Shown: positions 1 through 9,038, counted from the stretch's first letter. The stretch: DNA of 64,000 nucleotides from Bacillota bacterium (GCA_023444055.1 JAEZRV010000035.1:1-64000); one strand, 5' to 3'. Notes: a model not told the origin generated them from the sequence alone. Program-made: numbers and translations.

Positions 1-157
1 TATAACGAGGCAAGAAAATGTCCCCCACTTCTATAAGTGGCGGGTAGCACTTTGGTTATCAGGCGGTGAGAATATCTCCCGCCTCGATGAAACGCCGCTG
101 ATGTAATGAAATTTTTCTACAATCGAAAAATTTCATTTTGAATCTAGGCGTTATAAT
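1..157. repeat. MITE-like 157-bp repeat, copy 1
   Basis: The window opens with a structured element that recurs at 10752-10909. Its ends are inverted (TATAACG at 1-7, CGTTATA at 149-155). Inside are three potential hairpins, including CCACTTCTATAAGTGG near 25-40, a GGCGG/CCGCC stem near 61-84, and a long stem GAAATTTTTC/GAAAAATTTC near 109-135. The left outermost base may lie outside the window. It carries no ORF. It ends a few bases before the response-regulator gene, so it may alter that gene's leader. Confidence 0.75.
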
Positions 158-187
158 TACATGGTTGAAATGGTTGGTGAAATTATT

Positions 188-1753
188 TTGTTAAAAGTTT
201 TGATTGTTGATGATGAAATTATAATACGAAATGGAATATTTAGAATAATTCAATGGGATAAATTGGGGATAGAAAAGGTTTTTACAGCTTCATGTGGAAA
301 GGAAGCTTTAGAGATTGCAAGAATTGAAAAACCGGATATTATGCTTACTGACATTTGTATGCCTGAAATGGATGGTTTAGAAATGACAAAACTTATGCTT
401 GAAATGCTGCCAAAGCTAAAAGTTATAGTTTTAACTGGATATGATGACTTTAAGTATGCGCAAAAAAGCTGCTCCCTTGGAGTTAAGGATTTTATTCTAA
501 AGCCAGTTGATGAAAATAATTTGACTAAATGCATTAAGTTACAGGTAGAGAACATCAAAGATGAGATGCAGTCTATGCTAAATGATAATATACTAAGTCG
601 CAAGAAGATGATTGAAAGTCAACGAGAGATTGAAAAATCTCTTTTGGAGCTGACGGAGAAATCATCAAATCAGCTAGAGAGTTTAGAAATATCAGAAAAA
701 CTTGAATTTGAGGAAGACTGCGATTATCAAGTTGCATTAATTAAAACGAAAATCCCTTATGATAGTGTTTGGAGTCAGCACAAAAACTTTCTATTAATTT
801 CTATCAAAAGCTTTATAATTGATATGATTGACAGTAAAAATTGCGGATGGACGTTCCAAAATCGAGATGGCGATATTATTATTATTTTTTATGTATGTCC
901 TAAATATGAAGATGCTAGAGAACAAATTTCAAAGCTTAAAGAGATAATAAATGTAGAGTTTGAAGTTGCTCTGAATGTAGGCATTGGGTCAGTAGTTTCA
1001 AGTATGTCAGAGATTACTTTTTCCTATAATCTGGCAAGTGATAATTGTAAGCAATATGATTTAGACAATGATAAAGATATTTTATCTACTGTTCAAGAGA
1101 CGTTTACAAACAGTACTAACAAATTGCTATACTATAAAGAAAAAGTTCTTGAGAATGTAAATGATCCTGAGAAAACAAAGAAATATTTAAAAAGTTATAT
1201 TAATGAAGTTAGAATAACATCTGACAATGATAAAAGAATTGCTGAACAAAAGTTTTATGATTTAGCGGCTGCTTTTTATTGGGAATATTTAAGAACAACA
1301 GGAAATTCAGCAGATGGGCGGCTTGAAACGCTTATTACTACCCTTCAAAGTAATGATATAGAAAGCTGCAGTGCATTTACAGAAATGTTTGTAATGAAGC
1401 TTTTATATTCAAATAAAAAGCAGATGCATGAGATAGTTGAAGCAGCCACAGAGTATATAAATCAGCACTATAGCGAGGACTTAACTGTATTTACATTGGC
1501 AGAGCAATTTCATGTAGCTAGAAACTATTTTTCTAGACTATTTAAGAAGGAAATGGGAGAGGGCTGCAATGAATATATTACTCGTAAACGTATTGAAAAA
1601 GCAAAGCAGCTTTTAGCAGATTCAAGGATTAAGACATATGAGATAGCTGAACAAATTGGCTACCATGATACCAATTATTTCTCTCTGGCATTTAAGAAAA
1701 ATACAGGATTATCACCGAAAGAATTTAGGGATAAACTGAATAATCCGGAGTAA
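188..1753 (+). CDS. AraC-family response regulator (YesN-like)
   Basis: This is a two-component response regulator with an N-terminal receiver domain (about residues 1-125) and a C-terminal AraC double helix-turn-helix (about the last 100 residues). The receiver shows the acidic pair in LKVLIVDDE, the phospho-acceptor region LTDICMPEMDG and the conserved lysine in ILKPVDE. The middle 300 residues are a low-similarity linker typical of the YesN class, which often controls carbohydrate uptake. An ATG at 161 is in frame, but the domain begins at TTG 188, with GGTGA seven bases upstream, so 188 is preferred. No cognate kinase is visible; it may lie to the left of the window. The gene follows a MITE-like repeat directly, so its original promoter or start may have been displaced. 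Confidence 0.85.
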   Translation: MLKVLIVDDEIIIRNGIFRIIQWDKLGIEKVFTASCGKEALEIARIEKPDIMLTDICMPEMDGLEMTKLMLEMLPKLKVIVLTGYDDFKYAQKSCSLGVKDFILKPVDENNLTKCIKLQVENIKDEMQSMLNDNILSRKKMIESQREIEKSLLELTEKSSNQLESLEISEKLEFEEDCDYQVALIKTKIPYDSVWSQHKNFLLISIKSFIIDMIDSKNCGWTFQNRDGDIIIIFYVCPKYEDAREQISKLKEIINVEFEVALNVGIGSVVSSMSEITFSYNLASDNCKQYDLDNDKDILSTVQETFTNSTNKLLYYKEKVLENVNDPEKTKKYLKSYINEVRITSDNDKRIAEQKFYDLAAAFYWEYLRTTGNSADGRLETLITTLQSNDIESCSAFTEMFVMKLLYSNKKQMHEIVEAATEYINQHYSEDLTVFTLAEQFHVARNYFSRLFKKEMGEGCNEYITRKRIEKAKQLLADSRIKTYEIAEQIGYHDTNYFSLAFKKNTGLSPKEFRDKLNNPE

Positions 1754-1755
1754 GA

Positions 1756-1900
1756 GCCAAATGAGCGGCTATGTAAAAAGGATAAGCAAGGGACAAACGA
1801 GCGGCTATGTAAAAAGGATAAGCAAGGTACAAACGAGCGGCTATGTAAAAAGGATAAGCAAGGGACAAACGAGCAACTATGTACAAAGGAAATGATAGAG
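1756..1900. repeat. 36-bp tandem repeat, four units
   Basis: Units start at about 1757, 1793, 1829 and 1865. Units 2 and 3 differ at only one position, unit 1 differs slightly at its left end, and unit 4 is diverged. The core reads GAGCGGCTATGTAAAAAGG. The units are contiguous with no spacers. They fill the gap between the response regulator and ogt. Confidence 0.9.
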
Positions 1901-1922
1901 ACAAAAGGAGCAGTCAAATACA

Positions 1923-2468
1923 ATGAAAAGCATATTTTACTATCAGACTGATTTGGGGCAAATCGGGATAGCAGAGGAAGATAATAAGATTACGAATGTT
2001 TTTTTCAAAACTGATATATGTCATATCCAGGATGCAGATATAAATAATAATAGAGATTTAAAAGATAGTGCAGTACAGATTAGTGGTGTGAGCTTAGAAA
2101 ATTACTGCCTAAAAGAAACTGATATATTGAAAGAGGCGAGCAGTCAGCTCTATGAATATCTGCATGGTAAACGCCGAGTTTTTAACTTACCATTATCCCC
2201 AAATGGAACTGAGTTTATGAAAAGGGTCTGGAACTGTCTATGTGATATTCCTTTTGGTGAAACCAAAAGCTATAAGGAGATTGCAATAGCGGTTGGAAAT
2301 GAGAAAGCTTGCAGAGCGGTTGGACAAGCAAATAACAGAAACCCGATTCCTATTTTTATTCCATGCCATCGGGTTATTGGGACAAATGGCAAATTGATAG
2401 GATACAGCGGTGGGCTACAAATAAAAGTGTCACTATTGGAGATAGAAAAACGGTATGGAAATATTTAG
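1923..2468 (+). CDS. ogt: Methylated-DNA--protein-cysteine methyltransferase
   Basis: This is a suicidal repair enzyme that moves the methyl group from O6-methylguanine or O4-methylthymine in DNA to its own cysteine. The active-site motif IPCHRVIG is followed by the GYSGGL segment at the C-terminus, and the DNA-binding helix-turn-helix precedes it (residues about 105-135). At 181 aa it has the usual length. An AGGAG lies about 11 bases before ATG 1923. The next gene, an AlkA-type glycosylase, starts 14 bases before this gene ends, so the two form a translationally coupled alkylation-repair operon. Confidence 0.93.
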   Translation: MKSIFYYQTDLGQIGIAEEDNKITNVFFKTDICHIQDADINNNRDLKDSAVQISGVSLENYCLKETDILKEASSQLYEYLHGKRRVFNLPLSPNGTEFMKRVWNCLCDIPFGETKSYKEIAIAVGNEKACRAVGQANNRNPIPIFIPCHRVIGTNGKLIGYSGGLQIKVSLLEIEKRYGNI

Positions 2469-3057
2469 ATATGGTCATCAAGAGTTGGAACATCTTAAAA
2501 AGAGGGACAAAAAGCTAGGTGCTGCAATAGAAAAAATAGGTATGATAGAACGTGAAATAATACCAGATCTTTTTTCTGCGCTTGTAAATAGTATAGTTGG
2601 TCAACAAATTTCATCGAAGGCAGCAACTACTGTTTGGAATAGATTACAGGAGCAATTAGGAACCATTTCACCAGAGACCATTGAAAGTGCTACTATAGAA
2701 AGCATACAGCAATGTGGCTTGTCAATGCGTAAAGCAGGATATATAAAAGGTATTGCAGAGGCTGTTATATCAAGAAAGCTAAATTTAGCTCAACTTTATA
2801 GCTTGTCAGACGATGAGATTATTGGACAATTGTTGTTGCTAAAAGGTATTGGTAAATGGACAGCAGAAATGATGCTTATTTTTTCAATGGAACGCCCAAA
2901 TGTTGTCAGCTGGGGAGATTTTGCTATTCAGCGAGGAATGATGAGGCTATATGGCTTGAAATCATTGTCAAAAGAGCAGTTTGACAAATATGTAAAACGA
3001 TATTCCCCATATGGTTCGGTTGCATCTCTTTACTTATGGGAATTGTCTAAAGAATAG
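2455..3057 (+). CDS. alkA: DNA-3-methyladenine glycosylase II (AlkA/HhH-GPD)
   Basis: This is a base-excision repair glycosylase that removes alkylated purines. The family's SIVGQQIS segment lies near residue 45. The helix-hairpin-helix LLKGIGKWTAEM is followed by SWGDFAIQRG, where the aspartate is the expected catalytic residue (helix-hairpin-helix-GPD fold). The 200-aa length matches the short bacterial forms lacking the N-terminal AlkA domain. The start overlaps the end of ogt by 14 bases. The pairing of direct reversal with base excision supports a role in alkylation damage. Confidence 0.9.
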   Translation: MEIFRYGHQELEHLKKRDKKLGAAIEKIGMIEREIIPDLFSALVNSIVGQQISSKAATTVWNRLQEQLGTISPETIESATIESIQQCGLSMRKAGYIKGIAEAVISRKLNLAQLYSLSDDEIIGQLLLLKGIGKWTAEMMLIFSMERPNVVSWGDFAIQRGMMRLYGLKSLSKEQFDKYVKRYSPYGSVASLYLWELSKE

Positions 3058-3316
3058 TGCTAGTAAAAATAAAGTAATTTGATATTACTTTTTATAAATG
3101 GGTATACTATTAATAAACTCAGCTTTCTTAGCATTTCAAGCTCTGTTGCTTATACTAATTTGTATTTAAGATGTGAATTAACATTTAAATAGTTTTACTA
3201 TATTTTGAATGCGAAATAGTATTACATGTTGGTTAAAAGAAATTAAAAAATAGAAAAGGAGGTGCCAAGCCCATACCATTTCTGTCAAGAGTGATTCGTT
3301 TAAATGAATTTTTTGT

Positions 3317-3574
3317 ATGAAATGTTGCGCATGGTTATTTATGAGAAGATTTGATGGTGTTCCAAGAATAGGTCTAAAAGATAAGGATACTAAAAAGGTT
3401 ATTGCTGTTTATCCAAATAAAGCTGAAGGTACTGATGCTGAAATAGAGAAGAGTGTTAAAGACTGGTACTATACAACAAGTTGTTCAGCTGAGGATGTTT
3501 TATTAAATTCGTTTGTTGATAAGATATCTAAGGATGAGCTTAGAGAATTTGAAAAAGATCAACAAAATTATTAA
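3317..3574 (+). CDS. Small hypothetical protein (85 aa)
   Basis: I do not recognise the family. The protein is acidic and soluble-looking, with no membrane segment. Its body (from about residue 9) is compositionally normal, but the first residues (MKCCAWLF) look unlike a usual start. An in-frame ATG at 3341 (MRRFDGVP) may be the true start, although neither has a good ribosome-binding site. A strong AAAGGAGGTG at about 3255-3265 lies too far upstream and is followed only by short interrupted frames. The 5' end may therefore be decayed. Confidence 0.5.
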   Translation: MKCCAWLFMRRFDGVPRIGLKDKDTKKVIAVYPNKAEGTDAEIEKSVKDWYYTTSCSAEDVLLNSFVDKISKDELREFEKDQQNY

Positions 3575-3749
3575 ATTAGAGTGTCACTGAATTTTATTTA
3601 AAATTTCAGTGGTATTATGCACAAAAAAGTGATTTGTTTGCAAGAAGCAGTGATGCATTATCATAAATAGTAATGTATTTGTATATAATATTAATGAAAT
3701 AGTATAAAATGAACTTTTACTAACACAAAGGTATGTTTTGGAGGTAATC

Positions 3750-4184
3750 TTGGTAGTTATAGGAGTATCCTTTGTAATTATTATTGCTATTATTTTAATG
3801 ATATTAGCTTCTATGAAGGAAGAGGTGTTAACCATGTCAAAATTAAGAAGTATATATTTGTACCTCGTAAGCTTTGTTGCATTAATGATGATACTGATTG
3901 GGCTAATTTTTACAGTACAGAATATCACTGACGTATTATTTCCAACTAATTATTATTATGCGCCTATTCCGATTGAGAAAACTAAAGGAATGACAGAAGA
4001 GGAGTTAAAGAAAATTGAGCAAGAAAATAAAATAAATGAGCAGAATGAAAAAATGAATTATCAGAACCAAATAACGAACACCAAGAAAAATGTTGCAAAA
4101 TCTGTTGCAGTTGTTATAGTTGCGTTGCCAACTTTTGCCTATCACTGGAGAAAGATCGAAAAAGAAAAAAAAGAGCAGGCATAG
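3750..4184 (+). CDS. Two-to-three-TM hypothetical membrane protein
   Basis: This is a small membrane protein of unknown function. It has one hydrophobic helix at the N-terminus, a second around residues 35-60 (YLVSFVALMMILIGLIF), a charged, helical, lysine/glutamate-rich stretch (about 80-115), and a further hydrophobic segment near residue 120. The C-terminus is strongly basic. TTG at 3750 is preferred because TTTGGAGG ends six bases before it; the in-frame TTG at 3738 precedes that site. It lies convergent with the ArsR repressor gene. Confidence 0.6.
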   Translation: MVVIGVSFVIIIAIILMILASMKEEVLTMSKLRSIYLYLVSFVALMMILIGLIFTVQNITDVLFPTNYYYAPIPIEKTKGMTEEELKKIEQENKINEQNEKMNYQNQITNTKKNVAKSVAVVIVALPTFAYHWRKIEKEKKEQA

Positions 4185-4217
4185 TATAATGAATTTTTAT
4201 AATTCCCTTATAAACTT

Positions 4218-4251
4218 AAGAGGCAGATGCTTAATAAAAGCAGAGCCTCTT
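4218..4251. terminator. Bidirectional terminator
   Basis: The inverted repeat AAGAGGC (4218-4224) and GCCTCTT (4245-4251) is followed by ATTTTAT on the plus strand. It sits between the convergent membrane-protein and ArsR genes and overlaps the arsR-type stop codon. Confidence 0.6.
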
Positions 4252-4534
4252 ATTTTATATTATCTTTTATTAAAATGTTAACTATTTGTATTATATCTTC
4301 GTCTACTACACGATAGCATATCTCTAATCCGCTGCGTTCACCTTCAATGATACCAGCAGCTTTAAGCTTAGCGAGGTGCTGTGAAACAGTGGACTGAGGA
4401 AGGTTCATGCATTCTTGTATTTTTGTAACATTACAACCACCTTCAATTAAACCTTTTACAATACATAGCCTTTGAGGGTGTGCTAAAGCTTTGATTTTTT
4501 CTGCATTTTTTTCATATTTTTTAAAATCAATCAT
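4250..4534 (-). CDS. ArsR/SmtB-family transcriptional repressor
   Basis: This is a 94-aa winged-helix repressor. The ArsR fold is seen in KIKALAHPQRLCIVKGL followed by the recognition helix LPQSTVSQHLAKLKAAGI and the wing GERSGLEICYRV. The classic ELCVC metal-binding motif is absent. Cysteines at about 24, 34 and 42 could support thiol or sulfide sensing, but that is only a guess. An AGGAGG seven bases before the ATG decides the start. No metal-transport gene is adjacent, so its target is unknown and may be its own promoter. Confidence 0.85.
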   Translation of the reverse strand: MIDFKKYEKNAEKIKALAHPQRLCIVKGLIEGGCNVTKIQECMNLPQSTVSQHLAKLKAAGIIEGERSGLEICYRVVDEDIIQIVNILIKDNIK

Positions 4535-4759
4535 AACAAGGCCTCCTTTATAAAAAATAAATATTGTAATATTAATTATATCATTATATTTAGATAATAT
4601 GATACTTGAATTTAATTGTCAATAATCTCATTTTATTTTTTTCACGACTTATATTATTTCTCTGAATAAAATTTATTTATATATTTATACTAAAGATAGC
4701 AAATAATCTTAATAATCAGAGTTGGCACTTAATAAAAATTATGATACGGAGTGAATAAA

Positions 4760-4897
4760 ATGGGAAAAAATAAAGCAAATAGGAACACCAAAAGTAAACA
4801 GAAAGATGGAGCTTTTCCTTCAAAAAATATTAAGCATAATCCTCAAGCAGAAAGTGCTAGAGCAGTATTTGGAAAAGAAACTGAAAAAACAGATTAA
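4760..4897 (+). CDS. Small basic protein, 45 aa
   Basis: A 45-codon frame begins at ATG 4760 behind CGGAGTG. The peptide is lysine- and asparagine-rich, starting MGKNKANRNTKSKQKDG and ending in ARAVFGKETEKTD, with HNPQAESARA in between. It resembles short, conserved clostridial proteins often placed with spore-associated small proteins (I recall a CPC_1213-like family), but this recollection is unverified. It has no cysteines or membrane segment. It stands alone upstream of a terminator. Confidence 0.65.
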   Translation: MGKNKANRNTKSKQKDGAFPSKNIKHNPQAESARAVFGKETEKTD

Positions 4898-5038
4898 GTT
4901 TATTTAAGCAAATGTTAATTATAAGAATATAAAAAAATAATGCTAATTCTGCTGAGTATGGTAAAGCAGATATTTTACTAATGCCGCATATGCGGCTATA
5001 TAAAATGTAATTCCACATTTTAAATACAAATTAGTATA

Positions 5039-5075
5039 AGAAGAGGTTCCGTGTAATTAACCGGGAACCTCTTCT
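5039..5075. terminator. Terminator downstream of the WG-repeat gene
   Basis: A 12-bp inverted repeat, AGAAGAGGTTCC (5039-5050) and GGAACCTCTTCT (5064-5075), lies about 30 bases past the stop of the minus-strand WG-repeat gene. Confidence 0.65.
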
Positions 5076-5103
5076 GTTTAACAGATGAGTAATTAAATAA
5101 GTT

Positions 5104-7365
5104 TTACCATTTACGTATATCTGTTAGCTTGTAATTTCCAGCACTATCAACTTCAATAGTATAGCACCAGTAATACTTATTATTTACATAGTTTTTACCG
5201 GAATATTTAACAGCAACTTCCTCTATAACATATGCCAAGTACCCATCACTTTCATAGACATTATAAATGTTATATATCTCATATTTAGTAAGCTTTTCTT
5301 TAGTGTTCTTCTTGTATAGGTTGGATACTAGCTTCTTTTGTGAATTGTACAAATTGCTGCCTTTTAATAAACAACCTTCTACTTTTGCAAAATTGTTGCT
5401 ATTTATAGCCTCAATTATATTTTTTTCGTAAGAGCCAATTACGCTTTCAATTGATTTAATAGTACTAGGTTCTAGCTCAGACATTAAAGTATTTATTTTC
5501 TTGTTTATAATTTTCTTATCAAAAGAGTTCCAAAATGCACCCTTAGTATCAATTATATCGGTTAATTGCCCGTATGGAATTTCAAAATTAATAAAGCCAG
5601 CCGCATAGGAGGCAATATCATAAGGAGCATAGTACACTTTTAAACAATCTTTTCCGATAATAAAGGGCTGTTCAGCTGAAACATCTACTCTGTCAACAAA
5701 ATAGCTAATACTTCCGGAAATATCCCCAATTCTTTTATTCAGGCTCATTTGGTTATTGACAATAGAAGTAAGCTTTTGAGCATATTTGCTATTGGGTTTA
5801 AATAAATCTTTCAGTTGGTAGAAGGCTCCTGTTTTTGTATCAATATATAAATAATTTTCTGAAGATTGACCATGAGCGGCACCAAGGGGATAATAGTAAC
5901 CGAATTTTTCTATTATAAGCAAATCTTTATTTTTTTCAACATAGAAGTTAATAGAAAAATCTTCATAATAGTCACTATCTGAAATCGTAGCATTTTCATC
6001 CGTATTACTTTTTATTTCAACAGGGTTGTTCTCATAACCGTCAAGAAAATATTTCTTTAGCTTTGCATTTACAGAATACTGAATCGTCTTGTCTTTCATA
6101 CCAAGTACTTCTGGATACTCAATATATGTAAGATAGTCTCTTCTATATTTAATTTTATTTACACTTATATTATTACTAAAAGGTGTTGTTTCTTGCTTCT
6201 GCCAAATTATTTCACCGTTTCTGTTCAGGTATGACAAACCATAATTAATCTCAGCTTTTATAACATCTCCTATAATTTTCATCTGTCCACTACCTTTAAG
6301 TTGAGGAAGATTATCTGCAATATTACCTTTTTGATCAATGAAGTAGGTACTAGTATTATCGCATGCTGTTGCATATTCACCATCAAAGCTTGATATACTT
6401 AAAAACTTATAGTCAGTAAGTAGTTCACCTTTAATGTTTATTAATGCTTTAGGCAAAATGTAAGTATTATAAAGATTAAAGTTTTTTGAAACTGCAAATA
6501 AGCCATGTCCAAGAGGAGTAATTCCTGAATATTCGGGTTTTATAACATATTCGCCTTTTTTATTTATTACTCCGTAACGCTCACTGTATTCACCATGAGA
6601 AATACTAACAACAGCATATCCGTCTTTGAATATTGAAACAGATCGATATTTTGGCTTTATAGCGAAAGTTCCATCTTTTAGCTTATATCCGTATGTTTCA
6701 GCTTTGACATCATAATATTCTGTAAGGCTATCAGCGGTCAGATAGGGATGATAGTATTTTAACTTTTCCAAAACCTTACCTGTTTTATCTATAACTGAAT
6801 ATGTACCAGTGCTTACCTCAACGATAGATTTTTCATTATCATACGGCCAAACACTTAAATATTTTGCGGGAATAACTATATTACCATTTAAATCCATAGT
6901 ACCATAACGTCCTTTTGTTGAATCATAAAAACATACTAGGTTTTCCGAATATTGACTAAGATTATAGTTGCTTTTCAAAACAACTTTACCTGTTTCATCT
7001 ACTATAACTGAGGAGTTTTTATCTGTTATAATTATTGCCATTCCATTTTTGAATTCAGGGGGGTATGAGGTGAATGGACCTGATACTACGTTGCCCAATT
7101 TATTGATGAAATAAATATTCTTATATCCATTTTTAATTCCATCATTGCTTTGGGCAATTGCAATTCCTTTTTCGTTAAATTCTGTAACATAGTCATATGT
7201 AGGCTTTATTATAAATTGTCCAGTTTGATTTATAAAACCCCACTTTTCTCCATCGCTGTTTACTACTACAGCCGGCAGAAGCTGCTCTTCTTCAGCGCCT
7301 GTATAAATACTAAAATTAGCTAAAATCATAACGGATAACAATAAAATAGCAATAATTCTCTTCAT
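5104..7365 (-). CDS. Secreted WG-repeat protein with DUF3298-like C-terminal region
   Basis: A signal peptide (MKRIIAILLLSVMILANFS) precedes a series of WG (KWG) repeats over about residues 30-400, for example KWGFINQTGQFIIKPTYD, RYGTMDLNGNIVIPAKY and RYGVINKKGEYVIKPEY. The region around residues 430-620 resembles DUF3298/RsiV-type extracellular domains. The last 130 residues are unassigned. WG repeats form extracytoplasmic beta structures, probably for protein or wall binding; no catalytic site is seen. At 753 aa it is a stand-alone gene. TCAAGGAGAGACAACATT precedes the ATG. Confidence 0.8.
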   Translation of the reverse strand: MKRIIAILLLSVMILANFSIYTGAEEEQLLPAVVVNSDGEKWGFINQTGQFIIKPTYDYVTEFNEKGIAIAQSNDGIKNGYKNIYFINKLGNVVSGPFTSYPPEFKNGMAIIITDKNSSVIVDETGKVVLKSNYNLSQYSENLVCFYDSTKGRYGTMDLNGNIVIPAKYLSVWPYDNEKSIVEVSTGTYSVIDKTGKVLEKLKYYHPYLTADSLTEYYDVKAETYGYKLKDGTFAIKPKYRSVSIFKDGYAVVSISHGEYSERYGVINKKGEYVIKPEYSGITPLGHGLFAVSKNFNLYNTYILPKALINIKGELLTDYKFLSISSFDGEYATACDNTSTYFIDQKGNIADNLPQLKGSGQMKIIGDVIKAEINYGLSYLNRNGEIIWQKQETTPFSNNISVNKIKYRRDYLTYIEYPEVLGMKDKTIQYSVNAKLKKYFLDGYENNPVEIKSNTDENATISDSDYYEDFSINFYVEKNKDLLIIEKFGYYYPLGAAHGQSSENYLYIDTKTGAFYQLKDLFKPNSKYAQKLTSIVNNQMSLNKRIGDISGSISYFVDRVDVSAEQPFIIGKDCLKVYYAPYDIASYAAGFINFEIPYGQLTDIIDTKGAFWNSFDKKIINKKINTLMSELEPSTIKSIESVIGSYEKNIIEAINSNNFAKVEGCLLKGSNLYNSQKKLVSNLYKKNTKEKLTKYEIYNIYNVYESDGYLAYVIEEVAVKYSGKNYVNNKYYWCYTIEVDSAGNYKLTDIRKW

Positions 7366-7456
7366 AATGTTGTCTCTCCTTGATACATTTTACGGTGCTT
7401 TTAGATGTCTTTGTATGCCTTTCTGATACCTTTTTAGTGCTTTGTAAATGCTTTAT

Positions 7457-7803
7457 ATAAAGGGGCTGTTGCAAAACAACAATTTCTGTATACCGATGAC
7501 TTATTGCCTGAATAGTACGCGAGTGCAATATATATCTAATTACGAAGCTCGGTTAGAAATTAATGCTAGAAATAGTAGGCGAAGAACAAGTATTGTAGCC
7601 GACACAGCGAAAGTAAGTAGCTGTGAGTATTACCCAGAGACAGGATGTCGAGTGTAATACGGTCGGCGGAAGTGCTTATTCTGAACCGCAACTATTTCAG
7701 CGTCAATTTCGTGAGCTAGCCATAGATATATACTGCACGGGAGTACTATTTAAGCAGTTTATCGTTGATATATCATATTTTTTGTTTTGCAACAGACCCT
7801 TAA
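7457..7803. mobile_element. Non-autonomous element with inverted ends (about 345 bp)
   Basis: The left end (GGGGCTGTTGCAAAACAA, 7462-7479) and right end (TTGTTTTGCAACAGACCC, 7782-7799) are inverted repeats with one mismatch over 18 bases. GGNTCTGTTGCAAA-type ends are known from several insertion-sequence families (IS6-like in particular). The interior is richer in GC than the flanks and encodes no transposase; its short ORFs resemble nothing I know. It is probably a deletion derivative or MITE. No clear target duplication was seen. It fills most of the gap between two minus-strand genes. Confidence 0.6.
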
Positions 7804-7847
7804 CATGTATATATTACTAGTATATATTATATAAAAGCTAAAAGTAG

Positions 7848-9038
7848 TTACAATTTAGAAATAATTTGTTTATTTCCATTATAACCTGCGTCTCCATATG
7901 GCTGCAATTTTTCAAGCCACTTCTTTTCAAGTTGCTTGAGCTCATAATGTTTGTCAAAGAATCCGTCTGTCTTTTCTTCAAGTACCTCTAGAACATCAAA
8001 TGAAAAGGCATCTTCACCGTAAAGATTCCAATCGTCCTGCAATTTTTTATTCCTAAATCCATTGCTGAGAAGCACCAATCGTGTACTATTCATTGTTTTT
8101 AAATCTAGTGTGGATCTAACCAATATTTTATTGTTTTTTAAATTCTTTATTTGATATACGCCTGCTTCGATTTTAATTTCCATATATTTCTGAATTAATT
8201 CTTTTCTATGATTCATATCTTTTTCCTCTCTTTCACTTGGAGTAGCAATTTCAGGCTTACCAGAATCCATTTCGACCTTGAGCCAATATTGACTGCAATC
8301 AGGTTTTCTATCCATAAACCCATATTCAATTAAATACCTTCTTATAGTTGCAAAATCTGGATAAATAGTCTTTAAAATTTCATTAACCTGTTTTTCTGTG
8401 TATATATGATTATACTTAAAATGCTTAATTATTTGCCGTAGTACAATAAGTTTGCTTTTTTCCTTCATATCAAAGGTCTTTAGGGGACCGTCAGACCCTT
8501 GTATAAAGTATTTTTTAATTATTTTTTCATTCTCATCTTCAGTAACTTTATATCGATCATCTACCATTTTAGCTGTTTCATGTGGTTTTATAAATTCGGG
8601 ATTTTTCTTGCTGTTTTTGTTATTTTCCTTAAGAAGATCCATCAACACAAGAAAAATCTTAGCCTGGTGTTCTTTTTCCTTCAATACGAATCGGTGGTTT
8701 CTGATAGTAGAACTGCTTCCAATACCCAGCTCCTGTTGAATCTCGGAATCAGATTTACCTTGATAAAATAGCTTTAATAACCTATTTTGGTGATCGGAAA
8801 GACCTGTAGTCTTTTTATCCAAATTGATAAGAAATTCGAATACTGATCGGTGAGCATCTTCTATATGAATGCGCATGAATTTTTCAGCTTCATAAAAAGC
8901 CCCCTTATCTGAATATATAATGCCTTTCTCAATTTTTTTACCACAAAGCAAACATACATAATGCTCATTTTCTTCAATATATCCTCGATTTATGGAATCT
9001 AGCGAAGCATTCCAAAATAATTCTGTTACCTCTGACAT
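7848..9038 (-). CDS. Zinc-finger/HTH/DUF2087/GIY-YIG multidomain protein
   Basis: Four parts can be seen. A possible C2H2-like zinc site lies near residues 28-65 (CLLCGKKIEKG, then HIEDAH). A helix-turn-helix resembling LuxR or sigma region 4 follows (LSDHQNRLLKLFYQGKSDSE, continuing with IQQELGIGSSSTIRNH). A DUF2087-type module lies near residues 190-260 (ending in TIRRYLIEYGFMDRK). The C-terminus is a GIY-YIG-like domain (GVYQIKNLKNNKILVRST, with a W-GEDAF segment). ATG 9038 has AAAGGATG just before it; an upstream TTG at 9056 lacks a site. A regulatory or DNA-damage role is likely but unproven. The gene is flanked by the inverted-end element downstream. Confidence 0.7.
   Translation of the reverse strand: MSEVTELFWNASLDSINRGYIEENEHYVCLLCGKKIEKGIIYSDKGAFYEAEKFMRIHIEDAHRSVFEFLINLDKKTTGLSDHQNRLLKLFYQGKSDSEIQQELGIGSSSTIRNHRFVLKEKEHQAKIFLVLMDLLKENNKNSKKNPEFIKPHETAKMVDDRYKVTEDENEKIIKKYFIQGSDGPLKTFDMKEKSKLIVLRQIIKHFKYNHIYTEKQVNEILKTIYPDFATIRRYLIEYGFMDRKPDCSQYWLKVEMDSGKPEIATPSEREEKDMNHRKELIQKYMEIKIEAGVYQIKNLKNNKILVRSTLDLKTMNSTRLVLLSNGFRNKKLQDDWNLYGEDAFSFDVLEVLEEKTDGFFDKHYELKQLEKKWLEKLQPYGDAGYNGNKQIISKL

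Noticed and set aside
1756..1900. Possible CRISPR array (36-bp repeats)
   Set aside because: The units are contiguous with no unique spacers, and no cas genes are present.
3255..3316. A separate short gene at the strong AAAGGAGGTG site
   Set aside because: All frames from the site stop within about 20 codons and none has a properly spaced ATG, GTG or TTG with coding character.
7448..7820. Two short plus-strand ORFs as genes
   Set aside because: They lie inside the element with inverted ends, overlap each other, lack ribosome-binding sites and resemble no family.
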